Source of the DNA: Ancylomarina sp. DW003
Lineage (GTDB): Bacteria; Bacteroidota; Bacteroidia; Bacteroidales; Marinifilaceae
NCBI RefSeq assembly: GCF_029029505.1
Contig: NZ_JAKJSD010000001.1
Location: forward strand, 310,001 to 374,000
DNA length: 64,000 nucleotides
Direction: 5' to 3'
Part shown: positions 26,283 to 35,064 of the stretch, one piece after another
How positions within the stretch are numbered: the stretch's first letter is position 1
Layout of the letters: each line of letters opens with the position of its first letter
Made by a program: the position numbers and the translations under genes
Notes under the pieces: model-generated
The model's input: the letters and a program-made list of their open reading frames with translations, nothing else
Databases searched by the model: none
Told to the model about the DNA's origin: nothing

Positions 26283-27260
26283 ATGAAAAACGATTTAAGA
26301 AATACTATCATCTTATTATTCTTTATTTCAATATTCATTTCTTGTGATAGGAATAGAAACCACCCCGGGCATTCCTACTTTCCGGATATGGCCGATTCCA
26401 GAGCCTACGAAAGCTATACTGCTAATCCAAATTTTGCCGATAGTTCATCTGCACGTTTACCTGTAAAAGGAACTATACCTCGAGGAATTACGCCTTTTAA
26501 CTTCGAAAAGACTCTGGAAGATAGAGCTTTGGCTGGCCAAATCTTTTTTAATCCGGAAAAAATGAAACTAAAAGACGTTAAAGAGGGTAAAAAGCTATAT
26601 AAGATATATTGTTATAACTGTCATGGATTAAAAGGGAATGGTATGGGGTATTTATTTACCAGCGATCGATTTACTTATCAACCTGCCAGTTTAATATCAG
26701 ATAAAATGATGAATGCTCCGCGTGGAGAATTCTACCATGTTATAACTCTCGGTTATGGTATTATGGGAGCTCATGGCTCACAAATTACTCCAGACGACAG
26801 ATGGAAAATAATCGAATACATTAAAGTGAAGCTACAAGGAAAGAAGTTAGGAGAGAAAACGGTTTCAGTAGTTGATGACAGCCCTAAGGAAAGTAATGCA
26901 GACTTTGAAGCTAGAATAATGAAAGCATATCCGAACCAAAAAGGGTTTGGTCCTGTAAAATCATTAAAACTAGGTGCTATTAATAATCAAATGGCTGAAG
27001 AAGGACAAAAAATATACAAACGAATGTGCACAAGTTGTCATAAGCCAACTAAACGCTATATCGGACCTGCACCAAAAGGTATAATGGATAGAAGAACACC
27101 GGAATGGATTATGAATATGATTCTTAATCCTGAAGAAATGGTTGCAAAAGATCCTATTGCCAAAGAATTACTAGGCAGATATTTATCTCCTATGGCGGAT
27201 CAAAATTTAACAGAAGAAGAAGCTAGAAAAGTCTTAGAATACTTTAGAACAATAAAGTAA
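26283..27260 (+). CDS. Diheme lipoprotein cytochrome c: ActE-like domain fused to a Nos-type cytochrome c
   Basis: The 325-aa protein has a lipoprotein signal with lipidated C21 (IFISC). Residues about 25-185 look like ActE: the PDMADSRAYESY segment, one haem site C110-x2-C113-H114 and GYGIMGAHGSQ. A linker leads to a second cytochrome domain (about 235-325) with C249-x2-C252-H253 and RRTPEWIMNMILNPEEM. Domains of that kind often occur as a separate cytochrome before nosZ in Bacteroidota. Usual ActE is monohaem and shorter. The gene sits 36 nt before nosZ. An ActE subunit that also serves as NosZ donor is the simplest reading, but it is inference. Its mRNA leader comes from the repeat cassette. 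Confidence 0.82.
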   Translation: MKNDLRNTIILLFFISIFISCDRNRNHPGHSYFPDMADSRAYESYTANPNFADSSSARLPVKGTIPRGITPFNFEKTLEDRALAGQIFFNPEKMKLKDVKEGKKLYKIYCYNCHGLKGNGMGYLFTSDRFTYQPASLISDKMMNAPRGEFYHVITLGYGIMGAHGSQITPDDRWKIIEYIKVKLQGKKLGEKTVSVVDDSPKESNADFEARIMKAYPNQKGFGPVKSLKLGAINNQMAEEGQKIYKRMCTSCHKPTKRYIGPAPKGIMDRRTPEWIMNMILNPEEMVAKDPIAKELLGRYLSPMADQNLTEEEARKVLEYFRTIK

Positions 27261-27296
27261 CATATTCCCAATTTATTAACCTATAAATTAATTGAA

Positions 27297-29267
27297 ATGG
27301 AAAAGTCAAGATTTAAGTGGTTAGCGTATCTTTTTATCATCGGGTTTATATTTTCAGCCTGCGGTGATAATTCAAAACAACAATCTAAAGGAGCATTTGG
27401 TGACCAAGATGCAGCCTCTCAAGTATATGTGTCGCCTGGAGAATACGATGAGTTTTATGCCTTTATGTCTGGTGGATTTAGTGGACAAGTAAGTGTATAT
27501 GGATTACCTTCAGGTCGATTATTTAAAGTGATTCCTGTTTTCTCGGTAGATGCAGAAAAAGCTTATGGTTTTAATGAAGAAACAAAGCCAATGCTGAACA
27601 CTTCTTTTGGTTTTATTCCTTGGGATGATTCTCACCATCCAGAGTTATCTCAAACCAATGGAGTGCCTGATGGTCGCTGGTTATTCATTAATGGTAACAA
27701 TACGCCAAGAATAGCCCGTATTGATTTAACAACTTTTGAAACAGCAGAAATTATTGAGATTCCAAATTGTGGTGGTAATCATAGTTCGCCATTTATTACC
27801 GAGAATTCAGAATATGTTGTTGCAGGAACACGATTCAGTGTACCTATTCCTCAAAAAGATGTTAGCATTAAATCTTACAAAGAGAATTTTAAAGGATCGC
27901 TATCCTATATTAAGATTGCAGATGATGGAGAAATGAGCGTTGCATTCCAGATTTTAGTTCCTGGTTACGATTATGACTTAGCCCATTCGGGTAAAGGAAA
28001 ATCTCATGGATGGACATTCTTTACAACTTATAATACTGAGGAAAGTAATACATTACTTGAAATTGGTGCATCGCAACGCGACAAGGATTATATTGCTGCA
28101 GTAAACTGGAAAAAAGCAGAAGAATATATTGCCGCTGGTAAGGCTAAAACCATGCCTGCAAACTATGCACACAATACGTATGATGAGCATAGCCATATGG
28201 CAAAATCAGAAATGCTTAAGGAAGTTAAAGTGCTTATCCCACAAGAATGTCCTGGCTTAATTTATTACTTGCCAACCCCAAAGTCACCTCATGGTGTCGA
28301 TGTAGATCCTTCTGGAGAATATATCGTTGGTAACGGAAAACTATCTTCAGATCTAACTGTACATTCATTCTCGAAAATGCTTAAGGCAATAGAGAATGAT
28401 GATTTTGATGATGAAGTTGATGGTATTCCTGTAATTAATTTTGAAAGTGTTGTAGCTGGTTCTGTTAAAAGTACAGGTCTTGGGCCACTGCATACCGAAT
28501 TTGATGGAAAAGGAAATGCTTATACAACTTTCTTTATCTCATCTGAAGTAATTAAATGGAAAATAGGAACTTGGGAAGTTCTTGATCGTGTTCCTAGTTA
28601 CTATTCAGTTGGTCACTTAATGATTCCTGGAGGAGATTCAAAAGCACCTTTTGGAAAATATTTAGTTTCATTAAATAAGATTACTAAAGATCGCTTTTTA
28701 CCAACAGGTCCTGAGCTAACACAATCAGCGCAGCTATTCGATATATCCGGTGATAAGATGAAGCTCTTACTGGATTTCCCAACTATTGGTGAACCCCATT
28801 ATGCACAAGCAATTCCAGCGGATATCATCATGAAAAATTCGGTGAAATATTATAAGCTTGACGAAAATAAACACCCTCACAAGATTTCTTCTGAAGATGA
28901 AGCTAAGGTTGTGAGAGATGGTAATATCGTTCGAGTTTATATGACTTCAATTCGTTCACACTTTGCACCTGATAATATTGAAGGAATTAAAGTTGGTGAT
29001 AAAGTATATTTCCACCTAACCAATCTTGAACAAGACTGGGATGTTCCTCATGGTTTTTCTGTAATGGGAGCAAGAACATCTGAGATATTAGTAATGCCAG
29101 GTCAAACTGAGACCTTAGTTTGGGAACCTCAATTCCCTGGAGTATATCCTTTCTATTGTACTGACTTCTGTTCAGCACTTCATCAAGAAATGCAAGGATA
29201 TGCACGAGTATCTCCAAAAAATTCAAACGTTGAATTAAAATGGAGTGTAGGAGAATTTGATGAATAA
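27297..29267 (+). CDS. nosZ: Nitrous oxide reductase, clade II (Sec-type, lipoprotein)
   Basis: NosZ reduces N2O to N2 in the periplasm using CuA and CuZ copper centres. The 656-aa protein has a Sec/lipoprotein signal (lipobox ending at C22) instead of the Tat signal of clade I. CuZ ligands include HH at 113-114 in DDSHHPELSQTNG and further histidines along the seven-bladed propeller. The C-terminal CuA site is C621-x3-C625-x3-H629 with M632 (FYCTDFCSALHQEM). No extra C-terminal haem domain is present. It is followed by a strong stem-loop and then the nos accessory genes. Confidence 0.97.
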   Translation: MEKSRFKWLAYLFIIGFIFSACGDNSKQQSKGAFGDQDAASQVYVSPGEYDEFYAFMSGGFSGQVSVYGLPSGRLFKVIPVFSVDAEKAYGFNEETKPMLNTSFGFIPWDDSHHPELSQTNGVPDGRWLFINGNNTPRIARIDLTTFETAEIIEIPNCGGNHSSPFITENSEYVVAGTRFSVPIPQKDVSIKSYKENFKGSLSYIKIADDGEMSVAFQILVPGYDYDLAHSGKGKSHGWTFFTTYNTEESNTLLEIGASQRDKDYIAAVNWKKAEEYIAAGKAKTMPANYAHNTYDEHSHMAKSEMLKEVKVLIPQECPGLIYYLPTPKSPHGVDVDPSGEYIVGNGKLSSDLTVHSFSKMLKAIENDDFDDEVDGIPVINFESVVAGSVKSTGLGPLHTEFDGKGNAYTTFFISSEVIKWKIGTWEVLDRVPSYYSVGHLMIPGGDSKAPFGKYLVSLNKITKDRFLPTGPELTQSAQLFDISGDKMKLLLDFPTIGEPHYAQAIPADIIMKNSVKYYKLDENKHPHKISSEDEAKVVRDGNIVRVYMTSIRSHFAPDNIEGIKVGDKVYFHLTNLEQDWDVPHGFSVMGARTSEILVMPGQTETLVWEPQFPGVYPFYCTDFCSALHQEMQGYARVSPKNSNVELKWSVGEFDE

Positions 29268-29274
29268 TAAATTA

Positions 29275-29305
29275 TCCAGAAAGGACTTCAATAGTCCTTT
29301 CTGGA
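29275..29305 (+). terminator. Stem-loop between nosZ and the nos accessory genes
   Basis: A perfect 12-bp stem, TCCAGAAAGGAC (29275-29286) with GTCCTTTCTGGA (29294-29305), encloses TTCAATA. Only three T residues follow directly. It may be a partial terminator or a 3' stabiliser that raises nosZ mRNA over the downstream genes. Confidence 0.65.
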
Positions 29306-29339
29306 TTTATAATTTCAATTTTACCTATAAATCAAAAAA

Positions 29340-29933
29340 ATGATACCTAACCTATTCAGCAAGAATAATAGATCTCAGCTATTCATGTTTTTAGCAGCAT
29401 TAATGCTACTGGGACTATTTCTTTTCCCCCTTTGGAAAATTAGACTAGAAGCCCCACAATATCCTAACGGAGTAAACATGTATATTTGGATAAATCAAAT
29501 TACAGGTGACTCTCCCAGCACTTTGCAAAACATCAATATTCTCAATCATTATATTGGGATGCAGTATATTAAACCCGATTCTATTCCTGAGCTTAAATAT
29601 TTCCCTATTGTCGTCATAATCATGTCGCTATTAGGCATTGTAATTGCATTTTCTAAGAAAAGAAAGCTCTTTATCACCTGGGGTGTTATTCTCCTAATTT
29701 TAGGCATTCTAGGCATCTACGATTTCTATTTATGGGAATACGACTATGGTCATAACTTGAGCCCCAATGCTCCCATAAAAATTCCCGGCATGGTGTATCA
29801 GCCTCCTCTTATAGGATCGAAAATGTTATTAAATTTTAATGCTATTTCTTTACCACATATAGGATCCTTATTCTTAGGTTTAGCTATGGTATTCAACTTT
29901 TTATCTTTTACATTATTATGGAAAAAAAAATAA
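29340..29933 (+). CDS. Four-helix membrane protein between nosZ and nosL
   Basis: The function of this 197-aa protein is not recognised. It has four predicted membrane helices (about 13-32, 88-104, 110-132, 172-193). The large first loop carries APQYP (38-42) and LNHYIGM (68-74), and the last loop carries QPPLIG (154-159). It contains no cysteine and few histidines. It occupies the place of nosB in the epsilonproteobacterial clade II cluster (directly after nosZ), but homology to NosB cannot be judged by eye. Overlap with nosL by 16 nt argues for a nos-related role, for instance in NosZ assembly or electron transfer. Confidence 0.75.
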   Translation: MIPNLFSKNNRSQLFMFLAALMLLGLFLFPLWKIRLEAPQYPNGVNMYIWINQITGDSPSTLQNINILNHYIGMQYIKPDSIPELKYFPIVVIIMSLLGIVIAFSKKRKLFITWGVILLILGILGIYDFYLWEYDYGHNLSPNAPIKIPGMVYQPPLIGSKMLLNFNAISLPHIGSLFLGLAMVFNFLSFTLLWKKK

Positions 29934-30373
29934 TTTTATCCCATTCTTTCATAATTATCATGTTGCTATTAGCATCATGTCAACCCAAAGAAAAAGCGAT
30001 TGTCTACGGTCAGGATGAATGTATACATTGCCGGATGATGATTGTAGAGAATCAATATGGTACTGAATTGGTAACAAAAAAAGGCAAAGTGTACACTTTC
30101 GATTCCATTGAGTGCTTGATCGATTATCTTAGAACGGACAATATTGACGAAAACGAAGTGGCGCTATCACTGGTTACTGCTTTCAATCAACCTAATAAAT
30201 TAAGGGCAGTAAAAGATTCATACTACCTGCATTCAATAAAACTACCTAGTCCGATGGGCATGTTTTTAACCGCCTTTGAAAGTAAGGCAGCTGCTGAAGA
30301 AGCCAAAGCAAAATATGGTGGTGAAGTCATGGATTGGGAACTTCTTCTTAAAAAATACGATTCATTTAAATAA
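29918..30373 (+). CDS. nosL: NosL-type copper-binding lipoprotein
   Basis: NosL delivers Cu(I) for assembly of the NosZ copper centres. The 151-aa protein has a lipobox (LLASC) and the ECIHCRMMI motif, matching the CxxC-M metal site of NosL. It also has the KGKVYTFDSIECL segment typical of the NosL/NosD-associated fold. It overlaps the upstream membrane-protein gene and is 6 nt before nosD. Confidence 0.92.
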   Translation: MEKKIILSHSFIIIMLLLASCQPKEKAIVYGQDECIHCRMMIVENQYGTELVTKKGKVYTFDSIECLIDYLRTDNIDENEVALSLVTAFNQPNKLRAVKDSYYLHSIKLPSPMGMFLTAFESKAAAEEAKAKYGGEVMDWELLLKKYDSFK

Positions 30374-30379
30374 AGCGAT

Positions 30380-31624
30380 TTGCAAAGGTTTAGCTTTCTT
30401 ATTTTTTGCTTACTCATCACCTGTAATTCTATGGGTGATGTACTTCGTGTGGGAAAAAAACAAGCTTATCAAACCATTACACAAGCGATTAATAATAGCC
30501 ATCCCGGTGATTCAATTCTTATAGAAAACGGTTCATATACCGAACCGAACCTTCTAATTAAACATCCTCTCCATATTATAGGGATAGGATTTCCTAGCGT
30601 TGAAAATCAAGATGAAAAGGAAATCATTACAATTGAATCCGATAGTGTTAATATAACAGGTTTACTCTTGAAGAATGTCAAGGTTAGTTATATCAACGAT
30701 TTTGCGGCGATTAAGGTTAATGGGCAGAAACATTGTATCATCTCAAATAATCAATTAGAAAATACATTTTTTGGAATATTTTTAAAACAATCGAAAAACT
30801 GTATCATCCGAAACAATCAAATAAAAGGAAATGCTAAAAATGAAATGTCATCAGGTAATGCAATTCATCTTTGGTATTGTAAAAATATTCAGGTTGAAGA
30901 AAATCAGGCCAGAAACCATCGTGATGGCATCTATCTCGAGTTTGTAGACAATAGTGTCGTTAGGAATAATATTGTTGAAAACAACATACGGTATGGCCTT
31001 CATTTTATGTTTTCAGATCATGATGAGTATATGGGAAATATATTCCGTTCAAACGGAGCTGGTGTAGCAGTCATGTTTTCCAAATTCATTAAAATGCAAA
31101 ACAATCAGTTTGAATTCAACTGGGGAAGTGCATCCTACGGTCTGCTTCTAAAAGATATTACTGATAGTGAAATCATCAATAATGTTTTTAAACAAAACAC
31201 AATTGCCATTTATATGGAAGGTGCCAACCGGGTAGATATTCATAAAAATGAATTCAAAAATAATGGTTGGGCCATGAAAATTTATGGTAGTAGCATGTAC
31301 AACAACATCAACCGTAATAATTTCTTAAACAACAGCTTTGAACTTGGAGTAAGTGGCAGATCTGACAGTAATAATTTCAATGAGAATTACTGGAGTTCCC
31401 ATACGGGATATGATCTTGACAAGGATGGTATTGCTGATGTACCCTATCGTCCGGTTAAATTATTTTCGCGAATTATAAGTAAAATACCTTCAACCAGCAT
31501 TTTGATGCGAAGTTTATTGATTGACATTATTGATTTTGCAGAAAAAGTAAATCCTGTACTCACACCTGATAATTTAAAGGATCATCGCCCTTTAATGAAA
31601 ACCATAGACTATGATAAAAATTGA
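30380..31624 (+). CDS. nosD: NosD periplasmic beta-helix protein
   Basis: NosD works with NosF and NosY in building the copper-sulfide CuZ site. The 414-aa protein is a right-handed parallel beta-helix with repeated N-x-(I/F)-x-x-N turns (for example NNIVENNIRYGLHFMFSDHD). The start is a TTG at 30380: it gives a signal peptide (MQRFSFLIFCLLITC), an in-frame stop lies just upstream, and the first ATG would remove the signal. It overlaps nosF by 14 nt. Confidence 0.93.
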   Translation: MQRFSFLIFCLLITCNSMGDVLRVGKKQAYQTITQAINNSHPGDSILIENGSYTEPNLLIKHPLHIIGIGFPSVENQDEKEIITIESDSVNITGLLLKNVKVSYINDFAAIKVNGQKHCIISNNQLENTFFGIFLKQSKNCIIRNNQIKGNAKNEMSSGNAIHLWYCKNIQVEENQARNHRDGIYLEFVDNSVVRNNIVENNIRYGLHFMFSDHDEYMGNIFRSNGAGVAVMFSKFIKMQNNQFEFNWGSASYGLLLKDITDSEIINNVFKQNTIAIYMEGANRVDIHKNEFKNNGWAMKIYGSSMYNNINRNNFLNNSFELGVSGRSDSNNFNENYWSSHTGYDLDKDGIADVPYRPVKLFSRIISKIPSTSILMRSLLIDIIDFAEKVNPVLTPDNLKDHRPLMKTIDYDKN

Positions 31625-32318
31625 AAACCTAAATAAAGCTTACAAAAAAAATCAAGTTTTAAAGGATATCAATTTAGAACTCGAGAAAAATAAAATAATT
31701 GCCATTTTAGGTCCTAACGGGTCTGGAAAAACCACTCTCATAAAATCAATTTTAGGATTGGTAATTCCACAAAAAGGCAATATTATTTTTAATGGTCAGT
31801 CTGTTATTGGAGAATGGGAGTATCGGAATAAAATATCGTATTTGCCTCAAATAGCCAGCTTTCCTGAAAATTTAAAGGTTTCGGAACTTATCGCATTAGT
31901 TAAAGATATCCGACAACAAGATGTGGAAGATGAACATTTAATTCAATATTTTAAGTTAGACGAAGAATTGAATAAACCTTTACGCAATCTTTCCGGTGGA
32001 ACCAGACAAAAGGTTAATATGGTTTTGGCTTTCATGCTTGATTCACCTGTAATTATTTTGGATGAACCTACCGTTGGACTTGATCCTGTTGCTATTAGTC
32101 GATTCAAATCCTTATTGAAGGAAGAGAAGGCCAAAGGGAAACTCATTATTTTTACAACTCACATTATGAGTTTGGTACAGGAAATAGCTGATGAAATTAT
32201 TTTTCTACTCGAAGGAGATATTTATTTCCAGGGTTCCGTAGAAGAATTAATTAGTCAAAATGGTTCTTCAAAATTAGAATCTGCCATCACAAATCTAATT
32301 GAAAAAAGCCATGCTTAA
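31611..32318 (+). CDS. nosF: NosF ABC transporter ATPase
   Basis: NosF energises the NosDFY complex. The 235-aa ATPase has Walker A GPNGSGKTT near residue 35, signature LSGGTRQ near residue 126, and Walker B VIILDEPTVGLDP. It overlaps nosD at its start and nosY at its end. Confidence 0.95.
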   Translation: MIKIENLNKAYKKNQVLKDINLELEKNKIIAILGPNGSGKTTLIKSILGLVIPQKGNIIFNGQSVIGEWEYRNKISYLPQIASFPENLKVSELIALVKDIRQQDVEDEHLIQYFKLDEELNKPLRNLSGGTRQKVNMVLAFMLDSPVIILDEPTVGLDPVAISRFKSLLKEEKAKGKLIIFTTHIMSLVQEIADEIIFLLEGDIYFQGSVEELISQNGSSKLESAITNLIEKSHA

Positions 32319-33093
32319 AATACTCAAATATAGCCTCTTCGACCTTGTCCGATCTAATTGGAGTATCGCCTACCTCACATTTTATTTATTAGTGAGCTCA
32401 TCTATTCTTTATATGAATGGTGACCTTACTAAATCTATCATTAGTATGATGAATGTAATTCTCCTGTTGATTCCGTTGGTCGCAACTGTTTTTGGTGCAA
32501 TTTACATGTATAATTCTCGTGAATTTTCAGAATTACTGCTTTCTCATCCAATTAAAAGAAAATCAATATTTCTTGGACAATATTTTGGTTTAGCAATCTC
32601 TTTATCACTCAGTTTTATAATAGGTGTAGGACTTCCATTTATTTTCCGAGGGATTTTCGGTAGCCCTCAATTATCAAACTTTCTCGTTCTAATTGGAGTC
32701 GGTTTAATTCTAAGCTTTATCTTTTCTTTGCTAAGTTTTTTTGTGGCTCTCCGTTTCGAAAATCGAATAAAAGGCTTTGGCTTATCTCTGTTTATCTGGC
32801 TTTTTATGTCGATAATTTATGATGGACTCTTATTGCTCATCTTAATTTGGTTTGAATCCTACCCCACAGAAAAACTTGCTATAGCACTCACTCTTATTAA
32901 TCCGATTGATTTAGGCAGAGTTCTTATCATGTTATTTCTTGACACATCTGCTCTTATGGGATATACCGGAGCTGTTTTTTATAAATTCTTTGGAGCTTGG
33001 CAAGGTATTCTTATTTCACTAAGCTCATTACTTGTATGGTTAATATTACCTTTATACCTACTACTTAAGTATACAAAAAGAAAAGATTTTTAG
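32311..33093 (+). CDS. nosY: NosY ABC transporter permease
   Basis: NosY is the membrane partner of NosF in copper-site maturation of NosZ. The protein has about six membrane helices and an EFSELLLSHPIKRKSIFLGQ cytosolic coupling segment typical of NosY. I chose the ATG at 32311 (260 aa) over an upstream TTG at 32299; either way it overlaps the nosF stop. It is the last gene of the operon and is followed by a strong terminator. Confidence 0.94.
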   Translation: MLKILKYSLFDLVRSNWSIAYLTFYLLVSSSILYMNGDLTKSIISMMNVILLLIPLVATVFGAIYMYNSREFSELLLSHPIKRKSIFLGQYFGLAISLSLSFIIGVGLPFIFRGIFGSPQLSNFLVLIGVGLILSFIFSLLSFFVALRFENRIKGFGLSLFIWLFMSIIYDGLLLLILIWFESYPTEKLAIALTLINPIDLGRVLIMLFLDTSALMGYTGAVFYKFFGAWQGILISLSSLLVWLILPLYLLLKYTKRKDF

Positions 33094-33120
33094 ATTCATT
33101 CAATAAATTGATCGAATAAA

Positions 33121-33160
33121 AAAACTCATAATACGAACTAACGTCTTATGAGTTTTTTTT
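33121..33160. terminator. Bidirectional terminator between nosY and the cox operon
   Basis: ACTCATAA (33124-33131) pairs with TTATGAGT (33146-33153), flanked by an A-run on one side and a T-run on the other. It lies between the convergent nos and cox operons. Confidence 0.85.
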
Positions 33161-33206
33161 GAGCATTTATCTATAAAGAGGCTCTGTGATTCACGCCCAA
33201 AATTTA

Positions 33207-34148
33207 TTATTTCAATGTTTCCATGAACTTGATGATTTCCTTAATATCATCTTCCTTCAGTTCATTCTTGTAAGATAACATTAAACCTTTTTTATATCCT
33301 TTTACGATATCATCGTTAGGATTATAAATGGAATTTATAATATAGGTGCTGTCAACAGTTACTTCTCGTTCTTTTCCTTTGGTCAGAACTGTTTCCTTAG
33401 TTCCAAATAAGCCTTTCCAAGTTGGACCAACAATTTTAGACCCATCCAAAGAATGACAGGCTAAACAACCATTTTTCTGTACAATACGTAGTCCTAGGGC
33501 TCCGGGTTTATCAGAAATAACAGGAGCCACTGTTGTCGTATCTATATACCACTTATCAAACTCATCTTCTGCCATAACAACAACCGAAGTGGTCATTGAG
33601 GAATGAGACAAACCACAATATTCGGTACAGAATAAATCAAAATTACCTTCTCTCCCAGCTATAAACCACATAAATTCCTCTTTCCCGGGAACCAAATCTT
33701 GCTTCAACCGGAATGCAGGAATATAAAGACTATGCAACACATCTAAAGCTACTAAATCAAGCTTTACGGCACGATCTTTAGGTACATAGAGTGTATCTGT
33801 CCTCTTACCATTTTCATACTCAAATTGCCAATTCCACATACGACCAATACTTTTGATTGTAAAGGCATCGTCAGGAACCTCTTTCATAGGTTTATATCCC
33901 ATCCAGCCGTAATAAAACATGACCATTACCAGAACGGTTGGTATAAGCGTCCAAATAATCTCAAGCATATTATTACCATGAATTTGCTTTGCTTTCGGAT
34001 GCTTCGATTTTCTATATCGGAAAACGAAATAAATCATAGTCGCAGTAATTCCAACTAGAAAAAATGAAATTATTCCAAATATGACCATAAAGGAAGTATC
34101 TACTCCTTGAACAAAATTGGATGCGTCAGCCATTTCTTTTGAAAACAT
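33207..34148 (-). CDS. coxB: Cytochrome c oxidase subunit II with fused cytochrome c (caa3 type)
   Basis: The 313-aa protein has two N-terminal membrane helices and a cupredoxin domain with the CuA site C-x3-C-x3-H (FCTEYCGLSH). A C-terminal cytochrome c domain (CLACH) ends with IIKFMETLK. The fused haem domain defines a caa3-type subunit II, which takes electrons from a cytochrome or directly from alternative complex III. It is the last gene of the sco-coxA-coxC-coxD-coxB run. Confidence 0.94.
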   Translation of the reverse strand: MFSKEMADASNFVQGVDTSFMVIFGIISFFLVGITATMIYFVFRYRKSKHPKAKQIHGNNMLEIIWTLIPTVLVMVMFYYGWMGYKPMKEVPDDAFTIKSIGRMWNWQFEYENGKRTDTLYVPKDRAVKLDLVALDVLHSLYIPAFRLKQDLVPGKEEFMWFIAGREGNFDLFCTEYCGLSHSSMTTSVVVMAEDEFDKWYIDTTTVAPVISDKPGALGLRIVQKNGCLACHSLDGSKIVGPTWKGLFGTKETVLTKGKEREVTVDSTYIINSIYNPNDDIVKGYKKGLMLSYKNELKEDDIKEIIKFMETLK

Positions 34149-34151
34149 AAG

Positions 34152-34439
34152 CTATCGGTATAAGTAGTCTAAAAATGTAACGATAATAACAGAGGTTAAT
34201 AAGAGAGCGATTCCAGCCATCATGATGGCGTAAAATTTCTTATCAAACTTAAGATGCATAAAATACATCAATACAATAACAGATTTTACAGAAGCAAAAA
34301 GTAAGGCACCTGTTACCGTGTAAACTCCTAAATCTAATTGTGTAATTGCAACAGAACTGAAAGTGAGTACCAATAGAATTATCAGTATCCAAACAAAAGT
34401 GCTGTACTTTACAATGTGTGTATGTTGACCATTATCCAT
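34152..34439 (-). CDS. coxD: Cytochrome c oxidase subunit IV (prokaryotic type)
   Basis: This 95-aa protein with three hydrophobic segments contains VKSVIVLMYFMHLKFD, the KxxLVLxxFMHL-like motif of prokaryotic subunit IV. It lies between coxC and coxB with gaps of 10 and 3 nt. Confidence 0.88.
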   Translation of the reverse strand: MDNGQHTHIVKYSTFVWILIILLVLTFSSVAITQLDLGVYTVTGALLFASVKSVIVLMYFMHLKFDKKFYAIMMAGIALLLTSVIIVTFLDYLYR

Positions 34440-34449
34440 ATTTTCAGTT

Positions 34450-35064
34450 TTAAGTAATCAAGTAAAATAATGGGAATAAGAATATCCAAATCAAATCGAC
34501 TAAATGCCAATACAGGGCACTATTTTCGAGTATCACATAATCATCATGCTTAACATCATCGGTTTTAACTAACCACATGACATAAGCAATAAAACCAACA
34601 CCAATTACAATATGCAAGGCATGTAGTCCTGTCATAGCATAATACAAACCAAAAAATAAGATTTCGCCCTGGCTGCTTTGATGCAGTATTTCACTCCCTG
34701 GAAATATGCCATGAGAGATTTTTCCTGTCCACTCAAAATACTTATTCACCATGAAAATGATTGCCAAAAGAATGGTAACTCCCATTAATATCAAAGTGAG
34801 TTTTTTATTCTTCAGCTGTATAGAAGTAATTGCCATCGCAATTGTCATACTACTAACCAAGAGAATAACTGTATTCACAGTTCCAACGACAACATCCAGC
34901 TCTTCTGCAGCCAAATGAAATGCCATTGGATTTAAATAACGGTATACCGAATAGACTATGAAAAGACCACCAAAAAGCAGGAGTTCTGTGAAGATAAATA
35001 TCCACATACCTGTTTTGGCTCCTTCATCGTCTCTATGTTCGTCAATATGGGCGTGATTATTCAT
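34450..35064 (-). CDS. coxC: Cytochrome c oxidase subunit III
   Basis: The 204-aa protein has five membrane helices with the family stretches WIFIFTELLLFGGLF, TGLHALHIVIGV and YWHLVDLIWIFLFPLFYL. It overlaps the end of coxA by 8 nt. Confidence 0.94.
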   Translation of the reverse strand: MNNHAHIDEHRDDEGAKTGMWIFIFTELLLFGGLFIVYSVYRYLNPMAFHLAAEELDVVVGTVNTVILLVSSMTIAMAITSIQLKNKKLTLILMGVTILLAIIFMVNKYFEWTGKISHGIFPGSEILHQSSQGEILFFGLYYAMTGLHALHIVIGVGFIAYVMWLVKTDDVKHDDYVILENSALYWHLVDLIWIFLFPLFYLIT

